This document shows positions 24,001 to 54,501 of a stretch of DNA of 64,000 nucleotides, one piece after another. The notes under the pieces were generated by a model. The model was not told the DNA's origin, did no database searches, and worked only from the letters and a program-made list of their open reading frames with translations. The position numbers were made by a program, and so were the translations under genes. Positions within the stretch are counted from its first letter, which is position 1, and each line of letters begins with the position of its first letter. The DNA comes from Perca fluviatilis (Eukaryota; Chordata; Actinopteri; Perciformes; Percidae). Location: NCBI RefSeq assembly GCF_010015445.1, contig NC_053134.1, positions 11,751,580 through 11,815,579 of the forward strand, in the 5' to 3' direction.

Positions 24001-27000
24001 ATAATCGAATTAAGACATTGCAAGATGTATCTTGGGTTCTGACGTGTTCCCTTAGAGAAGCTCCAGTTATTGAAAATCAACAGATCAGGCTACATAACTG
24101 TGAGCGCATGTGCACACGTGTGCAAACGCTTGTGTCTTGTCTGCATCAGAACATCTGCGGGCTATAGTGCATGTACATATATGCTCATCGGACAAAGCGT
24201 TTTGTGTTGTGAATGTGAATCCATACGTTCCTATTCTGTATGCGGTTCCTTGTTTGTGCATACACACAAATGCGTGTGTGCGTGTGACTATGCATGGCAT
24301 GTGTACATCATAAGCAATTACTATGTGACACAGATGACTTCATGAAATCGCTGGGAAATAGAATTGAATCAGTGAGACTCTGCTTACTTTAGACAACTTC
24401 AAAGAAGAAGAAGAAGGAATGTTTGTTATAGAGAGGCTGATGATAATCTGAACTCCACAGGACTTCACTGGGGAAGAAGCACAAAAGGCCAAAGAAGTCA
24501 TGCCATTCATTCTTCTTACATTTTTTGGATGAAATCGCATGTCCTGTCCTTCATTCTCACTCTATAGTTTTCCAGCACTCCTCTTAATGTAAACAGTGTT
24601 GCAGACAATAGCACTTCCATACAGATTGTGACTATAAATCTACAGAAACTGGGGGTTATAATTTATGCATACCATATATTTTGAAATGGACAGACAATGG
24701 GAATGTGTCCTAGTTTAGTTCAGCAAAAAGGAACATACTCTAATGAGGCAAACGTTTTATCAACAACGATGCACATGCAAGCACAGCGCAGGTTCATCAC
24801 TACTTGCAGAAGACATGTTAAGTTCAGCCAAAGGACGCGCAGACTTAAAAACACCAATTCCATGGCGAAAAACATGGCAACTTAAAGCCTACTTTCAACA
24901 CTATCGCAAATCCACTTCAACAATGCTACTGACAGCCTCTCTCTCTCAGCTTCTGGCGGACAACAAGGAGAAAGCAGAAGTGGACAGTCAGTGGTGTCAG
25001 TAATGAGAATGGATAGCAGCTTGGCAACACTGTCTCGGCCCCATTGATCACATGGCTGTGAAGAGTGATGGAGCTCGGCGCGGAGAGAGAGCGGTGTGCA
25101 TGTTGTACTTCTCCTCAGATCCATTCTAATTTGGCTCTATATTGATAACTTCTCCACTAGAACCATTCGTAGCAATGTGCTGTGCATGTTAGAGTGCAGC
25201 ATAGAGTAAACAACCTTTTACAGCCATAGAGCAGTATCCATCATTCTGCAGAAGGCAGATATAATTGGAGACATTTATGGATGCATTCATGACTGCTTGT
25301 GTGTGTCTGTGTATGTTCAAATGCAGTGATCACTTCTAACTGAGGGCTGTGTCGATACATGTATTAATGGTTACTCTGGGCAAATAGCTGAGAAATGAAT
25401 TATTTAAGTTACTTTAACACTCGGCTGGCTCGTAGTCTGTCACCATCAGTCAGAATGACCACTAGCATGTCACTGAATGATGCTGAGGCGGCAAATACAA
25501 GGATGGTTATCTAGGATGAGAACTTCCTTTTACGTATAGATGTGGCCTCTTTCCCCCTTTCTCCATCTTGCGAACACACTTCAGTCCGGATTCTGTCTCT
25601 CAATAGGATTCCTTCTGAAGTGCTAGTGTGTGTGCAAAGGGTCACATTTGATCCAACACCATTACCCATACTATTTCTCCTTCTATCCTTTACTCCAGTC
25701 TATGCCTCATAAATGTCATCTCGGTCTGTTGAAGCATTAATCTCTATGAGACTGGGGCCCAGTGACTCTCCAAAACAAACCAGTCTTGTTGAACTGCTCC
25801 CCTGATGAATGAATGGTAGAAGCTTGGCAGAGCTAGAGGAAACAGAGAAGTATGGATTGGGAGGGAGGGAGGGATGGAGGGGTGTCGGTCCATTTTTTGG
25901 ATGCAGGGGAGTGGAGCAGCAGCAACAGTGGGGTCTCCAGTGGGAAAAATATCAGCAGCATTATGGAGTGGGGTTGAGCCTGCCATCACTATCAATGAGA
26001 GGAAGAGGCCTGTCAGAGCACACAAAGGGAAAAAAAGATACAATCCCAGACAAAGAATAACGGGAGGGATGGAGGGAAGGAGAGAGGGAGAGAGGGAAAC
26101 AACACGAGGAAACGAGAGACGGACAAAGAGAGTGATTAAAAAGAAAAGATCCAATTAGAAAATGGAGGAGGCAGTGCAGGAAAGAGCTAAGAGAGCACTG
26201 ATGAGAGACTTAGATAAACCACGACAAACACACAGCAAAATGAAAGAGATGGAGAACAGATAGCGAGCCAGAGAGAGGAAGACAAAGAGAGAAAGACAAA
26301 GAACAAGCAAGAGTGAGCAAAAAAATAAAGAGAAATGAATTAATGACTTTAAAGAATGAGGCGAAGAGGAACAATAGGAAACAAACAGACAATAGGAGAC
26401 TAAATTAGATGAAAGGGAGAAAAACGTCCTGTCACAATGGCACATCAGAGCCCGCATGTGGCACCACTTGATAAGAAGAGTCTTTGCCACCTTCCAAGCT
26501 GGCACCCGAGTCCCCCCTCCCCACACTCCCTTCCCCAACCATCTGTGCCATACAAACACACCAAGCTGTCCGTCAGCGGTTCTAGCTCACGACAACGCCA
26601 GTTTTGTGACATCAGCCTGGAGTTCGGCTCCCGATGACAACGAGGGGCCCCCATATCTGTGACATCACCAACCCACAAGCGTAAGATGCCAAACAGTTAG
26701 CTCCCACAGAGGAGGATTTGAGTCATGTGAGCTGGGATTCCAACCACAGCGGCCTAATGGTTATTCTGGACAGGGCACACAGAGAAGCAGAAAGACGGAG
26801 GGAGAGTTAACTGGGACTTTTGAGGAGCTGATCGACTTCACGACTCTCAAGTTCCGCTCTCCTCCCTCTTTCCTCTCCCTCCATCTAATGCGGCTGTGAA
26901 CAGCTGTGGGTATTTGAGTTCGGCTTACACACCGCCCAGCAGGGTAGCACCCGCTGGCCAGGAATGACGGACAACTGACAAAGAGGAGATAGGCGCGGAA

Positions 27001-27158
27001 CACAGTGTGGCAAAGTTCGACACAGGGATGAATGACAAACAGAAATCCGCTCAGCAAGAATAGACCTCATGTCCTCAGTGTTACCCGTTGACACCTCAAA
27101 GGAAATGTGTGAAATTACAGTAAAAAACTGGGTTTGGTTATAATCATTCAGTTCAATA
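21040..27158. other. Non-coding stretch, no gene recognised
   Basis: No convincing exons. Purine-rich runs (26.0-26.4 kb on the + strand) create open frames of arginine, glutamate and lysine, or serine, leucine and phenylalanine on the other strand, which are composition artefacts. A regulatory-looking block near 22.9 kb is listed separately. Confidence 0.55.
22860..23060. promoter_or_regulatory. Candidate conserved non-coding element
   Basis: About 200 bases of balanced-composition, non-repetitive sequence contain a Pbx/Hox-type core TGATTGAT at 22940-22947 and stretches such as CATTAGCAGCTACAGTCTGC. The block has no open frame with splice sites and no transposon ends. It resembles developmental enhancer DNA, but only comparison with other fish genomes could establish conservation. 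Confidence 0.25.
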
Positions 27159-27166
27159 ATGTCATC

Positions 27167-27461
27167 TAGGGCTGCAACCAATGATTATTTTCATTTTCAA
27201 TTGTTGTTGTTATTTTGGGAGGGGAGGGATAATGAGGTCTATAAAATGTCAGAACATAGAGGAAATAGGTCTCGTGTTTTTTCACAGCTCATCAATATGT
27301 CTTCAAGTTGCTTGTTTTGTCCGAAAACCACGAAGATATTCAGTTAACAATCATACCCAACAGAGAAAAGCAGCAGTTTCTCATATTTAAGAAGCTGGAA
27401 TCTGCAAATATAACTTGACAATTTTCTGATTGACTACTCGATTCAATTTGTTTTAGCACTC
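27167..27461 (-). mobile_element. hAT-like non-autonomous element with 8-bp target duplication
   Basis: The element begins TAGGGCTGCAACC. It is flanked by the exact direct repeat ATGTCATC (27159-27166 and 27462-27469), the 8-bp target-site duplication typical of hAT transposons. Internal landmarks (ATTATTTTCATTTTC, AAAATGTCAGAA, GATTGACTACTCGATT) match the element at 39,555-39,920 read in the opposite direction. There is no transposase. The far end (TTTTAGCACTC) has decayed from the expected inverted repeat. Confidence 0.75.
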
Positions 27462-27677
27462 ATGTCATCAGTTGAATCAAGTCCAAATACAGACTATTTA
27501 AAAAAAAGTGTAACTTATCCAATTTTAATTAAATGTTTGGTTTTAAGTATTTTTATAATGAAGGAAAGACTTCACATAATCATTTAGCATAACTACAAAT
27601 GCAGGACTATCAGAAATACAGACGCTAGCATCAAAATGATCTTCCTCTTTCCCACCTCAAAGTGTAGAAAACAAGAC

Positions 27678-27711
27678 TGTGTGTGTGTGTGTGTGTGTAT
27701 ATGTATGTATG

Positions 27712-27779
<68 letters not shown>

Positions 27780-27786
27780 ATGTATG

Positions 27787-27861
<75 letters not shown>

Positions 27862-27862
27862 C

Positions 27863-27893
<31 letters not shown>

Positions 27894-27896
27894 ATG

Positions 27897-27967
<71 letters not shown>
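27678..27967. repeat. Compound (GT)n microsatellite with higher-order structure
   Basis: Long GT runs are separated four times by related spacers of the form TATATGTATGTATGTACT (ends near 27714, 27790, 27862 and 27901). The third is shortened at its start and the fourth has lost one GTAT unit. The pattern looks like expansion of an approximately 75-bp composite unit as well as dinucleotide slippage. Confidence 0.95.
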
Positions 27968-27970
<3 letters not shown>

Positions 27971-28589
27971 TGCCTCAGGGAGCTTTTTGTGAAAAACACG
28001 TACTCAAAAGGTAAGAAGGGACAAAAAAGTAATATCATAACCATGGAAACAAATCAATTATCTCAGACGAAGAGTGAAAGGGGTGACAAGTAATGGAAAA
28101 AGATTAAAATGTCTACAAGATATCCCCAATTGGACGGAGTAAAAAAAGAAAAGAAAAAAGAAGAAGACCCACTTTGTCTTTCTATCGCACACACACACAC
28201 ATATTACATGACCTATCACAATCTCGATATCCGGTAAAGTTCCTGCACTGCCTGGCAGTATATAGGAGACGCTATAACAGTTCTTCCTTAGCCCGGGCAG
28301 GTATCCAAACAGCCTCCGCAGGCTTTGATGAAGTGTCCTGTCATGATGTCAGCCTCCATTGGTCTCCAGCTCACCTGGGACCTCCCTCACACTATACAAC
28401 TCAGAGAAAAAGAAAGAAGCCTCTGCTTCTCACTTATCCTCATTTCTTTCCTAACCTTCTACTATAGTCAAATAATAACAACAAAAACCCAGATATGGAT
28501 TCATTCTTATCTCATATCCCTCCTCTTTTCTCTCCATCTCCCTCTCATTCCTCCTCCTCTCCTCCTCCTGCTTGCTGGCTGTCAGCAGG

Positions 28590-28790
28590 TTAAAAAATGG
28601 CTCGGCAATAGCGAGGGAGAAACAATTACTCATGGCGCAGGCTGTATAGACATTAGAAGCTCTGTACTCCTCTGCGATCTCAGGGCCATGTGTTTCTAAT
28701 TAAACGGTGCACTGGAGGAATTATCAAAGCTTAGGATTGCATAATGAGCACTGGCAGAAATCTGCGGCAGGCAGTGACACTCTTTGTCTC
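28590..28790. promoter_or_regulatory. Candidate conserved non-coding element
   Basis: A non-repetitive block between purine/pyrimidine-rich flanks carries ACAATTACTC near 28621, CTAATTAAAC near 28696 and TTGCATAATGAG near 28737, which are homeodomain- or POU-like cores. It has no coding potential. Assignment rests on sequence character only. Confidence 0.22.
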
Positions 28791-29109
28791 AAGAGGCACA
28801 CAGTGGTAAAAATGTATTAAAATGGAAGCGTGTCAATAAGTGTCTGGGAGAAGCAATCCTTTCTGTTGCGAGAGGATTCCCCGATTGTATCTTAAGACGC
28901 GTCTCGAAGAGACTTGTTACTGCATCGTCACTTAGTAGAATCGGTTTATAATGTGAAAATTTGAACTGTGATTGCAAGATGAAGTAAGGGAGCTTTTGAA
29001 AAGGCTGTTTCTATTCATGAAGACAATTCTGCCTTTGGATCCCATTTCTATGCTTGTGTGATGATCGCTAACACCTACCCTGTTTTTCTCCTCACCAGTG
29101 TTCCTCCAT

Positions 29110-31745
<2,636 letters not shown>

Positions 31746-32210
31746 TAGCCTAGAAATCAAGACGCACCCTAGCGGCAGCAAATTTAATTTGCAGCCAGGG
31801 GGGGTCTAGGCACTCTCCGTTGGCTTGCGAGCTGGAAAAACCAAACTCTGGTCAGGCCAATCACATCGTGTATAGAGTCAGTGGGCGGGCTTATGGCTGC
31901 TGCTGCTGCTGCTGGGAACAGCGGTCTTCTGGAAGACTTGGAGTTAAGCTTTTCTTTGAGAAAAGAACTGAAATTATTCTTAAAAAAGGAAGATGTGTTC
32001 GGAGTTTTGCCGACCGGATACGGCAAAAGTTGAATCTATCAACTAGCTAGCTCTGCTACCTTCCTCGTTGCTCTGCCTGCTTGTAGCGCTATCCTATTAC
32101 GTGCAGAGGGAATTTGAAAGACAACCGTTTATCCCGCCCCTCGGATTGAGCTCTGCAATGGTGAGTTCCCAGACCCAAAATCTTGATGTGGGTCTGTCTT
32201 GTCAGGCTAA
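31746..32210. mobile_element. Short inverted-repeat DNA transposon (MITE)
   Basis: The ends are imperfect inverted repeats. The left end TAGCCTAGAAATCAAGACGC pairs with a right end whose reverse complement begins TTAGCCTGACAAGACAGACC. The interior carries a (CTG)n-like stretch at about 31,896-31,915 and no transposase frame. I recognise it as an abundant teleost element type. Superfamily was not determined. Confidence 0.65.
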
Positions 32211-34344
32211 CATACTTGATATTACCAGCCAAAACTTTGTAATCATGTGAGTGACAAAAGAGATTCAGAATTCCTTCTAAAAAGGCAATTAATATGAGAT
32301 TTTGATGATGACCAGAGTGAGACCCGACCAACAAAAAAGTCCTGCCTCAGTAAAAAAAAGGGCTGTATACTATCCAATAAAATTGATAAACTTAGCAGGA
32401 ATCTTGCATGCAGTTATGCAAAAACACCATTTGGCAAATGAGTCCGCTTTCTGAAACAAAGAATGTGCACCACAGTATGATGCCTGTGCTCATTTAGTCC
32501 AAATTATCCATTCAATTGTATGGATTTTCAAAGTCAAAACATCTTTCTCCTCCCTTTGAACCAATTTGCCATCTGTCTTCATTGCTTCTATCTCGACTCT
32601 CGATCCCATGCGCTGTAATGGCACAGCGCCTCATATTTAAATGTTTACTTCCTAAAGGGCACTCGAGAGCCTGTTTACTGATTACAAACTCTCCGTCTCG
32701 GTTTCTGTCTCCGAGCTCGCCACTATTCTCACGACCAAGTCAAGGTCGCTCCCATGCTCTCCTCCGTGCCATCGATCTCAGAGGGAGAACCCAAAACTTC
32801 CTCTCACGCTATTTTGTTCCTGTGCCCCCCTTTATTTGTGTGTATGATAAATACACTTCCCCTCCAAATATCATATCCGCTTCTTCCTCTTCAATTCACC
32901 TCGGAGCATAAACAAACACAGGTTGACAGACTAATCTTTTTTCTTTTTTATACAAGTCGTATCCTTTCCGGTTCACAGCTCTGTGTTCAAACCAGCGCCA
33001 GGGCTCTTCATTTCTGAGGAGCCGTCATGTCATGTTTCTCATTGACCGGAAAGGTAGATATTATTGAGATCATGTGGACAATGGACATCTGACACGCAAA
33101 CACAAAACCGCATGTGCGTCAGATGTATACACACACACACGGCAAACACATACAGTACACATACATTTTTTTTTAAATAAAATTGTATTTTTGCAAACCG
33201 ATTGTTGCAGTTTATTCTGTTTAGTTTATAGCTTTTCCCCTTTTTAAACACTATAAAGCTGAGTATATCTTTGTGCATGCGAACCAACTGACTGAACAAT
33301 CCATAGGGTTTAGAGACAGACTACAGCCAGCTTGTAAAAGTTTACAGACTCCAACCGTCGCTTTAAACAGAAGCACCACTCAGCCCATATAAATTACAGT
33401 GTAACACCATCAGTGAATGCCGACGGAGCCATGTTGAAGTGCAGCACAGCGCTCCTGACACACTTGAAGCACGGAATTCTAGAGCCCTGTTGGCCCGCTT
33501 CACCACATATAAGCAACACAACATCCATCACTTTGAACCCAAATCTTTTGAGCCAACTTTTTAACCCACGCTGGGAAACAAAGCTGTCAAGTCCGACTGT
33601 AATGTAAGCAAATCTGATCACATACCACAAATCACAACAATCTATGGGTGTTACACAAACACACTGATACACAAACCTAGATTATGTAAGCATGATCATT
33701 TATCTGTCGGTATTTATCCAAGTGGCTGATGCTGGTCAAGTATACAATAGAACATCACTCTGACTTTATATTCATCTCACGGGACATTTCAGTGAGAGGG
33801 CACGGACACTGGCATCGGCCCCCAGCATTTCCATTTCTACACCGCTTTATCACTCTTTCACCAGGTACCACTATAGTACCTGGGCTGGAAGCAGCAATAC
33901 ATCACAATGTAGTTGAGTAACCTTGCGTCCACCCCCGCCATCTGTTTGGTATCAATCAACACCCTCATCAACACGACGCTCATCATCATTATCAGACAGC
34001 AGGCTTTTGAAACACTGTCTTGAAACACTTTCTGAAGTTTGTTTCCATCTAAACTCATTCTCCCATGGACAAAGACCCTCCCACACACACACCCTGTGAA
34101 ACACACACGCATACCTCAGAAACCACAGCTTTCTCAACTGTGGGGGTACTGGGAAGCCATTGAGAAACATTAAGCGTCTGGGGTATGCACTCATAGCTAA
34201 AAAGTAGATAGCCGTCTGTACAAACCATAAAGCCTAAAGCTGCCATGTCTTCCTTCCACAGAATATAGGGCCATAGTGTGATAACACCCATACGTTTTAG
34301 AGGGGACATTTAATATGTACAGCCAAAAGTTGGGTTTATGCTAG
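32211..34344. other. Non-coding stretch, no gene recognised
   Basis: The block at 32.5-33.0 kb is less A+T-rich and non-repetitive (for example GTTTACTGATTACAAAC near 32,673) and may hold regulatory DNA. Nothing can be named. Confidence 0.5.
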
Positions 34345-34610
34345 GCGGCATTTTTGGCTTGTCGACCCCTTAAAGTGAAGCTTTGTCTACCCAAGTCCCA
34401 GACTGCATTATGTACATGCATGGTGGCCATTTCAACAACAGTTTTACATTGTTTTATCTGGACCTCAAGATTTAAGCCTATCCAGCAATTCACAAACAAA
34501 AAAGTCATTAACATAGTTTTGTGTAGCACAAATGTGTTTTTTCTGTTTCGCGACCCCTTAGATTCATCTTGCAACCTCTTAGGTCCTGACCCGTAGGTTG
34601 GGAAACACTG
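34345..34610 (-). mobile_element. Interspersed DNA-transposon remnant
   Basis: The right end reads GGTTGGGAAACACTG, whose reverse complement CAGTGTTTCCCAACC is the characteristic start of a widespread vertebrate hAT-type repeat. Near the left edge the partner stretch TTTTGGCTTGTCGACCCCTT is seen, and GACCCCTTAGATTCATCTTG lies inside. The left tip is missing. Confidence 0.5.
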
Positions 34611-34805
34611 CAAGTCTACAAGTTAAACATGAACCACTACCAAGACACACATAGGAAGAAAGTAACTACTAAAACCTAAACTTGTTCTGGAAAGAAAGTG
34701 TTGATGTTGTAATTCCAGGGAGAAGTTAAGGGATTTCCTGTTGATTTAGTGTGTGAGACCTCTGCAGCCAAAGGCACCTCCACATATACTGCACATGGAT
34801 GGTTA

Positions 34806-34850
34806 GAGGAGTACTTTATTAATCCCAAAGGGACAAATTACACTGTTACA
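34806..34850 (-). mobile_element. Retroposon 3'-tail remnant
   Basis: GTACTTTATTAATCCCAAAG followed by GGACAAATTACAC has the form of the reverse tail of fish retroposons. Only this piece is recognisable. Confidence 0.45.
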
Positions 34851-37609
34851 AAAATACCATGAATAACATGATGACAATCAAAGAGGAAGATAAGAATTAA
34901 GTAATACAATTTGGAATAAAACATACATGTTTGGAAGTAGCGGCTGTCCATGTTAGCATGGGATACACATTTCTAAATGCCTAATAAAAGTATTTTTACT
35001 CAATAAAGACGAATCATTTTCGATTTGTGTTAGCGTGGTTGTCTTAAGACTCCTAAGCCACGACATCCAGTGCTGAAGTTATCTACACACGTCACCTCCT
35101 TCCCTACGCCTTTGATCACTTCAGAAATCGGTCAAACACATTCACGGCCGGAGCTACTGCAATGTGTTGCAGGCCTGACGTTCTTATTGAAAACGAGAGT
35201 CCGAGTAAGAAGTTCAACGTAGATTTAGAAACACTGGCAACGCTGGACAGGTAAAAAAGTGTTTATGTGAAGGTAAATTCATGCACCTGCAGTTTGTGTA
35301 AAGATCATTGAGCCTATAATTTAGTCTTTTGGACCCTGGTTGATTGTCATGTTGCTTTGAAGTCCATTTCCAGACCTCTTTATTGGCGGACAAATGCTAA
35401 CTGACATTCAACCTAATCTGACCCACCTTTGTAGCAGTGTCTGTAATTGTGACGGACTTAACTTCAAAGTCCTTCACCACAAACTGTTGACATTATTTTG
35501 TCTGCATGGTCACATGGCTTCAGGCAGGTCTAGTTAGCTACAATGCCCAGACAAAGAGCCAATCTTCGGACGCTGATGTAATCCTAGTTTCAGTTCAGGA
35601 CAAGAAACGTATTGTCTTTGTGATCTTAATACAGACGTGTACACAGAGGTGGTTTTAAGAACCACGCAAACACAAGGACTCCTTAACCAGACTTGTGTAA
35701 CTTCAGGCTTGTTACGTTCAGCGCAAAACGTGTTACAGAAGTCCTTTCCCACACATCTATTATGCTCAAGGCACCACACTATGCGATCACCACAACCAAG
35801 GACTTAAGTTTTTCTGCACATATTGAACACAGGTGCACTTACTGAGACAATAGCTGTGTAGAAGCCAGAATACGTTTTACGAGAGCTCAACAAACGCCTT
35901 ACAGACCCAAAAAAACACATAAATCAAGTGTGTGACAGCACGCTCACATGCAAGGGAAAATACACAGAACGGTACACAATTGAAGGCATTCATTTAGAAT
36001 TTAAAGATGGTATCTGTACATTTTGTTTTTGCTCATTCCTGGAATGATTTGCTTGCATTATACTTAATCTCTGCACATTGCAAACACACATTCACAGTCG
36101 ACAGTAAAATGATATTGCAACATGTGTTCTTAGGTAACTTCTTGAGCTGTCCCCATTGAAATGTTGCCCCTACAGCTACGATGTGATGAGGATGGAGGGT
36201 GTAAGAATGTGTGCATGTGTGTGCGCTTGTGACACAAAGAGGCCTCAACACATGGGAGTGGTGAATCTCCAGCTGCTCCTAATTCTCCCTCATGGGTCTC
36301 TTCTGGCAAAGGGTGTAAACCGCATGCTAATGTGTACAACCTCGGAGTTGTGTGTGTGTGTTTCTATCTTGTCAGTGTCAGTGTGCCCTTTTTTCTGCAT
36401 GGCAGTATGTGTGTGTGACATCTGCAGGAAATGAGAGCCATCCTCCTATAGCTGATGAAGACAAAGGGACTGACAGACTCTATGGGCTCACTGAAGCCAC
36501 ACTGTTGGAGAACATCCAGTCTTCAAAACTTTTTGCCCTTTTTCCTAAATGGGTGACAATGATAGATCGCTCTGAACCGACAGCGTCTTGTAAGTAATCT
36601 GGAGCTGCGCAGAACCAAAGAAATAGGGGAAAGTCGTGCTTCAATGACAAATAGTTAGGTCATATGGCAACAATATAGCACACACAATGATTCACAGAAA
36701 ATCTATGTGCATGGTGTTTAATATATGGATACTTTGCTTCAACAAGACTCTAAAACCACACTAAACTGCACTAGCTCTGCATAATGAATAAATGTGGTTT
36801 AAACTGGCAACACTACAAGACTTTCCAATGTGGAATTGTGGGAGACCCCACAAGTAACAATGTTCTCTTACTGTAGCCCACACACTTCATGATAATGTAA
36901 CCAATCTCAACCTATGAGCTCACTCCAGTTTACATTATCTTGAATGCCACAGCTTACTGTTTGTACACTATTGTACACAGGACCATTTAAAAGAGCAAAC
37001 TGGATTTGACATGGGTGTAATAAGAAGGCACTGTTTATGAAAAAATAGGGTGAATCATTTTTAGTATGAATCAATATGATTCTCACAGTTTCAAAACACA
37101 ACAAGACACATGCAAATGGCATATTTGTTCTAATTTGGCATGTCTCTTTAAGGCCCAGAGAAGAAGAGATTTGATCTTTACAAACATGACACTACAAGAC
37201 AATCAGGTTAAGAGTATCCTTTGCTATTAGGGAATGCAACTTTGAGCATCGGGTGGGACCAAAGTGGCTCTGTTTCAACAAAACGGTAGGAATATTGACA
37301 CGACATTGGATTACAAGCCTGTATCTACTGCAAACGGAAAATCTTTGTCTCCCTCTAGTGGTTTACTACTCCAGCTGACAGAACCCTCAAATATTTGAGT
37401 CCATGGAGAAATTTCATATTCTGCAAACATTGTCAAGCCCTCTGGGACAAACTTATGATTCTTTCTCAGAGAAATAAACGGACTGAACTTGACATAATGC
37501 CCCCATGATCATAATCTCATCAACTAGAGCACTGCCAAACAAACAACAATCATGGCATCGTAGCGGACGGTCTAAAAAAACTCTTAAATATTTGTCTTTC
37601 ATTAACACA
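34851..37609. other. Non-coding stretch, no established gene
   Basis: Only a weak exon-like segment at 36,427-36,590 (+) stands out. It has an acceptor-like TCTGCAG and a strong donor GTAAGTAA, but its peptide is not recognisable. The remainder shows nothing that can be assigned. Confidence 0.5.
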
Positions 37610-39104
37610 ATGCAATGTCGTATTTAAACATTTATTTATGCGTTTCATATCAATATTTTGAAAAGCACAGTCAGTAGATGGAGCACATGCCAATGTCATA
37701 TCATCATCTCATAAACAACCATCTACATACATTAGCACCCTTCATTTGTAAGTCAATCAGAGGTGGGAAAAACAAACACAAATCCAAGGAGATCCCTTTA
37801 CAAGAGTCTTGGCAATGGTGTTGTATTATTGCAAACGATATAAATGAAAAAATGTCAAACGGATATTTAACTTTTTGATCTTCGAAACAGAAACAACTGT
37901 ATCTACAGAGTAAGTATTTCTCTTACTTTATAATCCACACAGCTAAGACAAGTCTTATCACCTCTGCAGTAGAGTGGCCACTCATTGTTCCACAAGTAAT
38001 AGCTACAGGAAAAGAGGTGGTTAGGCAGTGCAAAAACATAGTCCATGCTTAAACTCTCCTTACAAAGCTTCCTCTTCTTCACTGTAGATAATGAAACCTC
38101 AGTGTGTCAAGGAACAGATAAAAATAAGTCTAATATTCACAGAAGGTAATGTTTGTTAAGGTTATATCCATCTGACATGTATATTCATCTTACGTGTCAC
38201 GCATTAAGATAAATAGCTGATTTTTATGTAATGCAAAATTCTAAAGTATAGTTTAAATATTACACAGTATAGTATATGACCAGTCCCAACCACTAGGTGG
38301 AGTTATAAATTCAGGGATCTGGCAACCATTTAAGAAAAAGAATTTCACTTTTTCCTTTAATTATTAGACCGTCTGAGAATGTCTTCATGTTTGTAGCCAT
38401 ACACTTAATTGTAATAACTACCCTACAGTTCAACATTCAGTGCTGCTATTTTCAGGAATATAGACATAACTACAAATATAAAGATAGTAAACTAGGTTTC
38501 ATTTGCTGCCGCTTATCAGTGCTTTGTCAGCTCCCTTTAAGATTTCAGGCCCAGAATTAATACATAATCATTTACCAGCAGAAGGGTAAAAGAGGCACAT
38601 TGTGTTTACATAATATACAACCAAACCAAAAATTACCTTTCTTCATTAGCAGTGACACCAGTCTGTCTCTCTGCACAGTGAAAACATGATGAATAAATTT
38701 GGATCATCATTAGTTGAACAGAGTAGGATGCATTATGACTACGCACGTCCCTTTCTTTTGTCCTGCTCAAACTAAAGCATGCATCCAAGCCAAGGCAATG
38801 ACGCAAACAGACATGTTCCAGTAGGCCAAGATCAGAGTCAGGTATCAGAAATGCATGAGCCTGGATCAAACTACTTTGTAACGAGAGTACAATACTGTAC
38901 AAGAGGAACCACAAATCAGCCTGGTTGGTTAATGGCCAATGGTCAAATGGTTTCCGACTGCAATCTGGGTGACCTGGAACGTGTCTGTGCACTTAGCTTA
39001 GATCACCAGGTCAGAGTTCAAGATTCAGAGGTTGAAGTTAAGGTGTCAGCAGGTCATTGTTCCATCTGCCTGTTGAGGATGGTGTGTTGGGGGGCCTGGC
39101 GTGC
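37610..39104 (-). other. tspan11: Probable tspan11 3' untranslated region
   Basis: The region follows the tspan11 stop codon on the minus strand. Candidate polyadenylation signals are ATTAAA (reverse of 38356-38361) and AATAAA (reverse of 37631-37636). No other exon or gene intervenes. The actual end is uncertain. Confidence 0.35.
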
Positions 39105-53447
<14,343 letters not shown>

Positions 53448-53468
53448 CTTCCTTCCTCCTGTTCAATT
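53448..53468 (-). other. tspan11: tspan11 5' untranslated sequence of the start-codon exon
   Basis: On the minus strand, TGCACTTTCAG precedes AATTGAACAGGAGGAAGGAAG and the ATG. The CAG preceded by CTTT looks like a splice acceptor, implying at least one upstream non-coding exon. Confidence 0.5.
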
Positions 53469-54501
53469 CTGAAAGTGCAGATTTTTTTTTTCAATGCATG
53501 AAGAGGATAATGGGAAATAAACAGTGTGAAATATAAATGTGTAGACTCCTCATATAACCCCAAATACTATACAGTACATACTATATATGTTTTGCACATT
53601 CAGCACTCAATCCATTCAGCCTCTTTTTTCTCATGGTAAACAGCTATTTTGTAAATATTTGTTTCGGTATAATGTTAATTTCATATTAATGTTCAAATTG
53701 ATTTTTCTGCCAGATATTGCGATAATGATTCGATTGAGATTTTTATTTTTTTTGCTACATATTGCACCTTCTACGATCATGTTAAAGTAAAAAAAAAAGT
53801 GACAATGAAAAATCCACTGAAAATACAACATGTATTTAAACAATATGTGATATGTAACATTATTCCAGCATTTATCTTATGACAAAACAGTAAATATAAT
53901 AATGAAAAGAGGAATAAATGTTAAATGTTGAATCAAATTTCACACCAAACATTTGACTAGCTAATCACATTCTTTCAAATCGCAAAGTGTTACTTACTGA
54001 CTTTGATTTTTTGATTCTGAAATGTAAAGTCAGAATATAATTGAATTGTTTCCCTTCTGATAATACTCAAATGCCTTAGCCCTTATCTGACATAAAAGGG
54101 AAATGAAATAGAATAAAAGCATAACACAGCAAACACACAAATACTGACACTGACAGACAGGTAAATAGGGTTGTTGTTTGCCAAAGGGATACAGCTGCCT
54201 ATTAATGTCCCAGCAGTTACATTAAGTCCACTTCGCATTTACAGTTTGCATGCTTTTCCAAGTCAAAAAACTACAAAATAAAAAGGCTTAAATGTCCTCA
54301 CATTTATACTCCTCCTAAACCCCAATGATCACACAGCAGTATGAAGATCATTGGAGTATACAGTACAGGAACTTGAATCATACTAACAAGCTAATGTCAC
54401 ATTTATGTCAATATACTGCAAATGTGAACTTTTAATTTTGACTATTGTCGAAGATACTTCCTCTGCTATACACACTATCAAGGTCTCCATTGGGGTACAC
54501 C

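Noticed and set aside
25744..26559. Several 80-136-codon frames on both strands
   Set aside because: They come from a purine-rich (GGGA/GAGA) tract, giving low-complexity Arg/Glu or Ser/Leu/Phe peptides.
27631..28093. Long open frames of Cys-Val or Thr-His repeats on both strands
   Set aside because: They are translations of the GT/CA microsatellite. The same applies to frames at 29.0-29.35, 40.9-41.1 and 50.2-50.4 kb, and to the purely repetitive part (Arg-Glu) of those at 59.4-59.6 kb.
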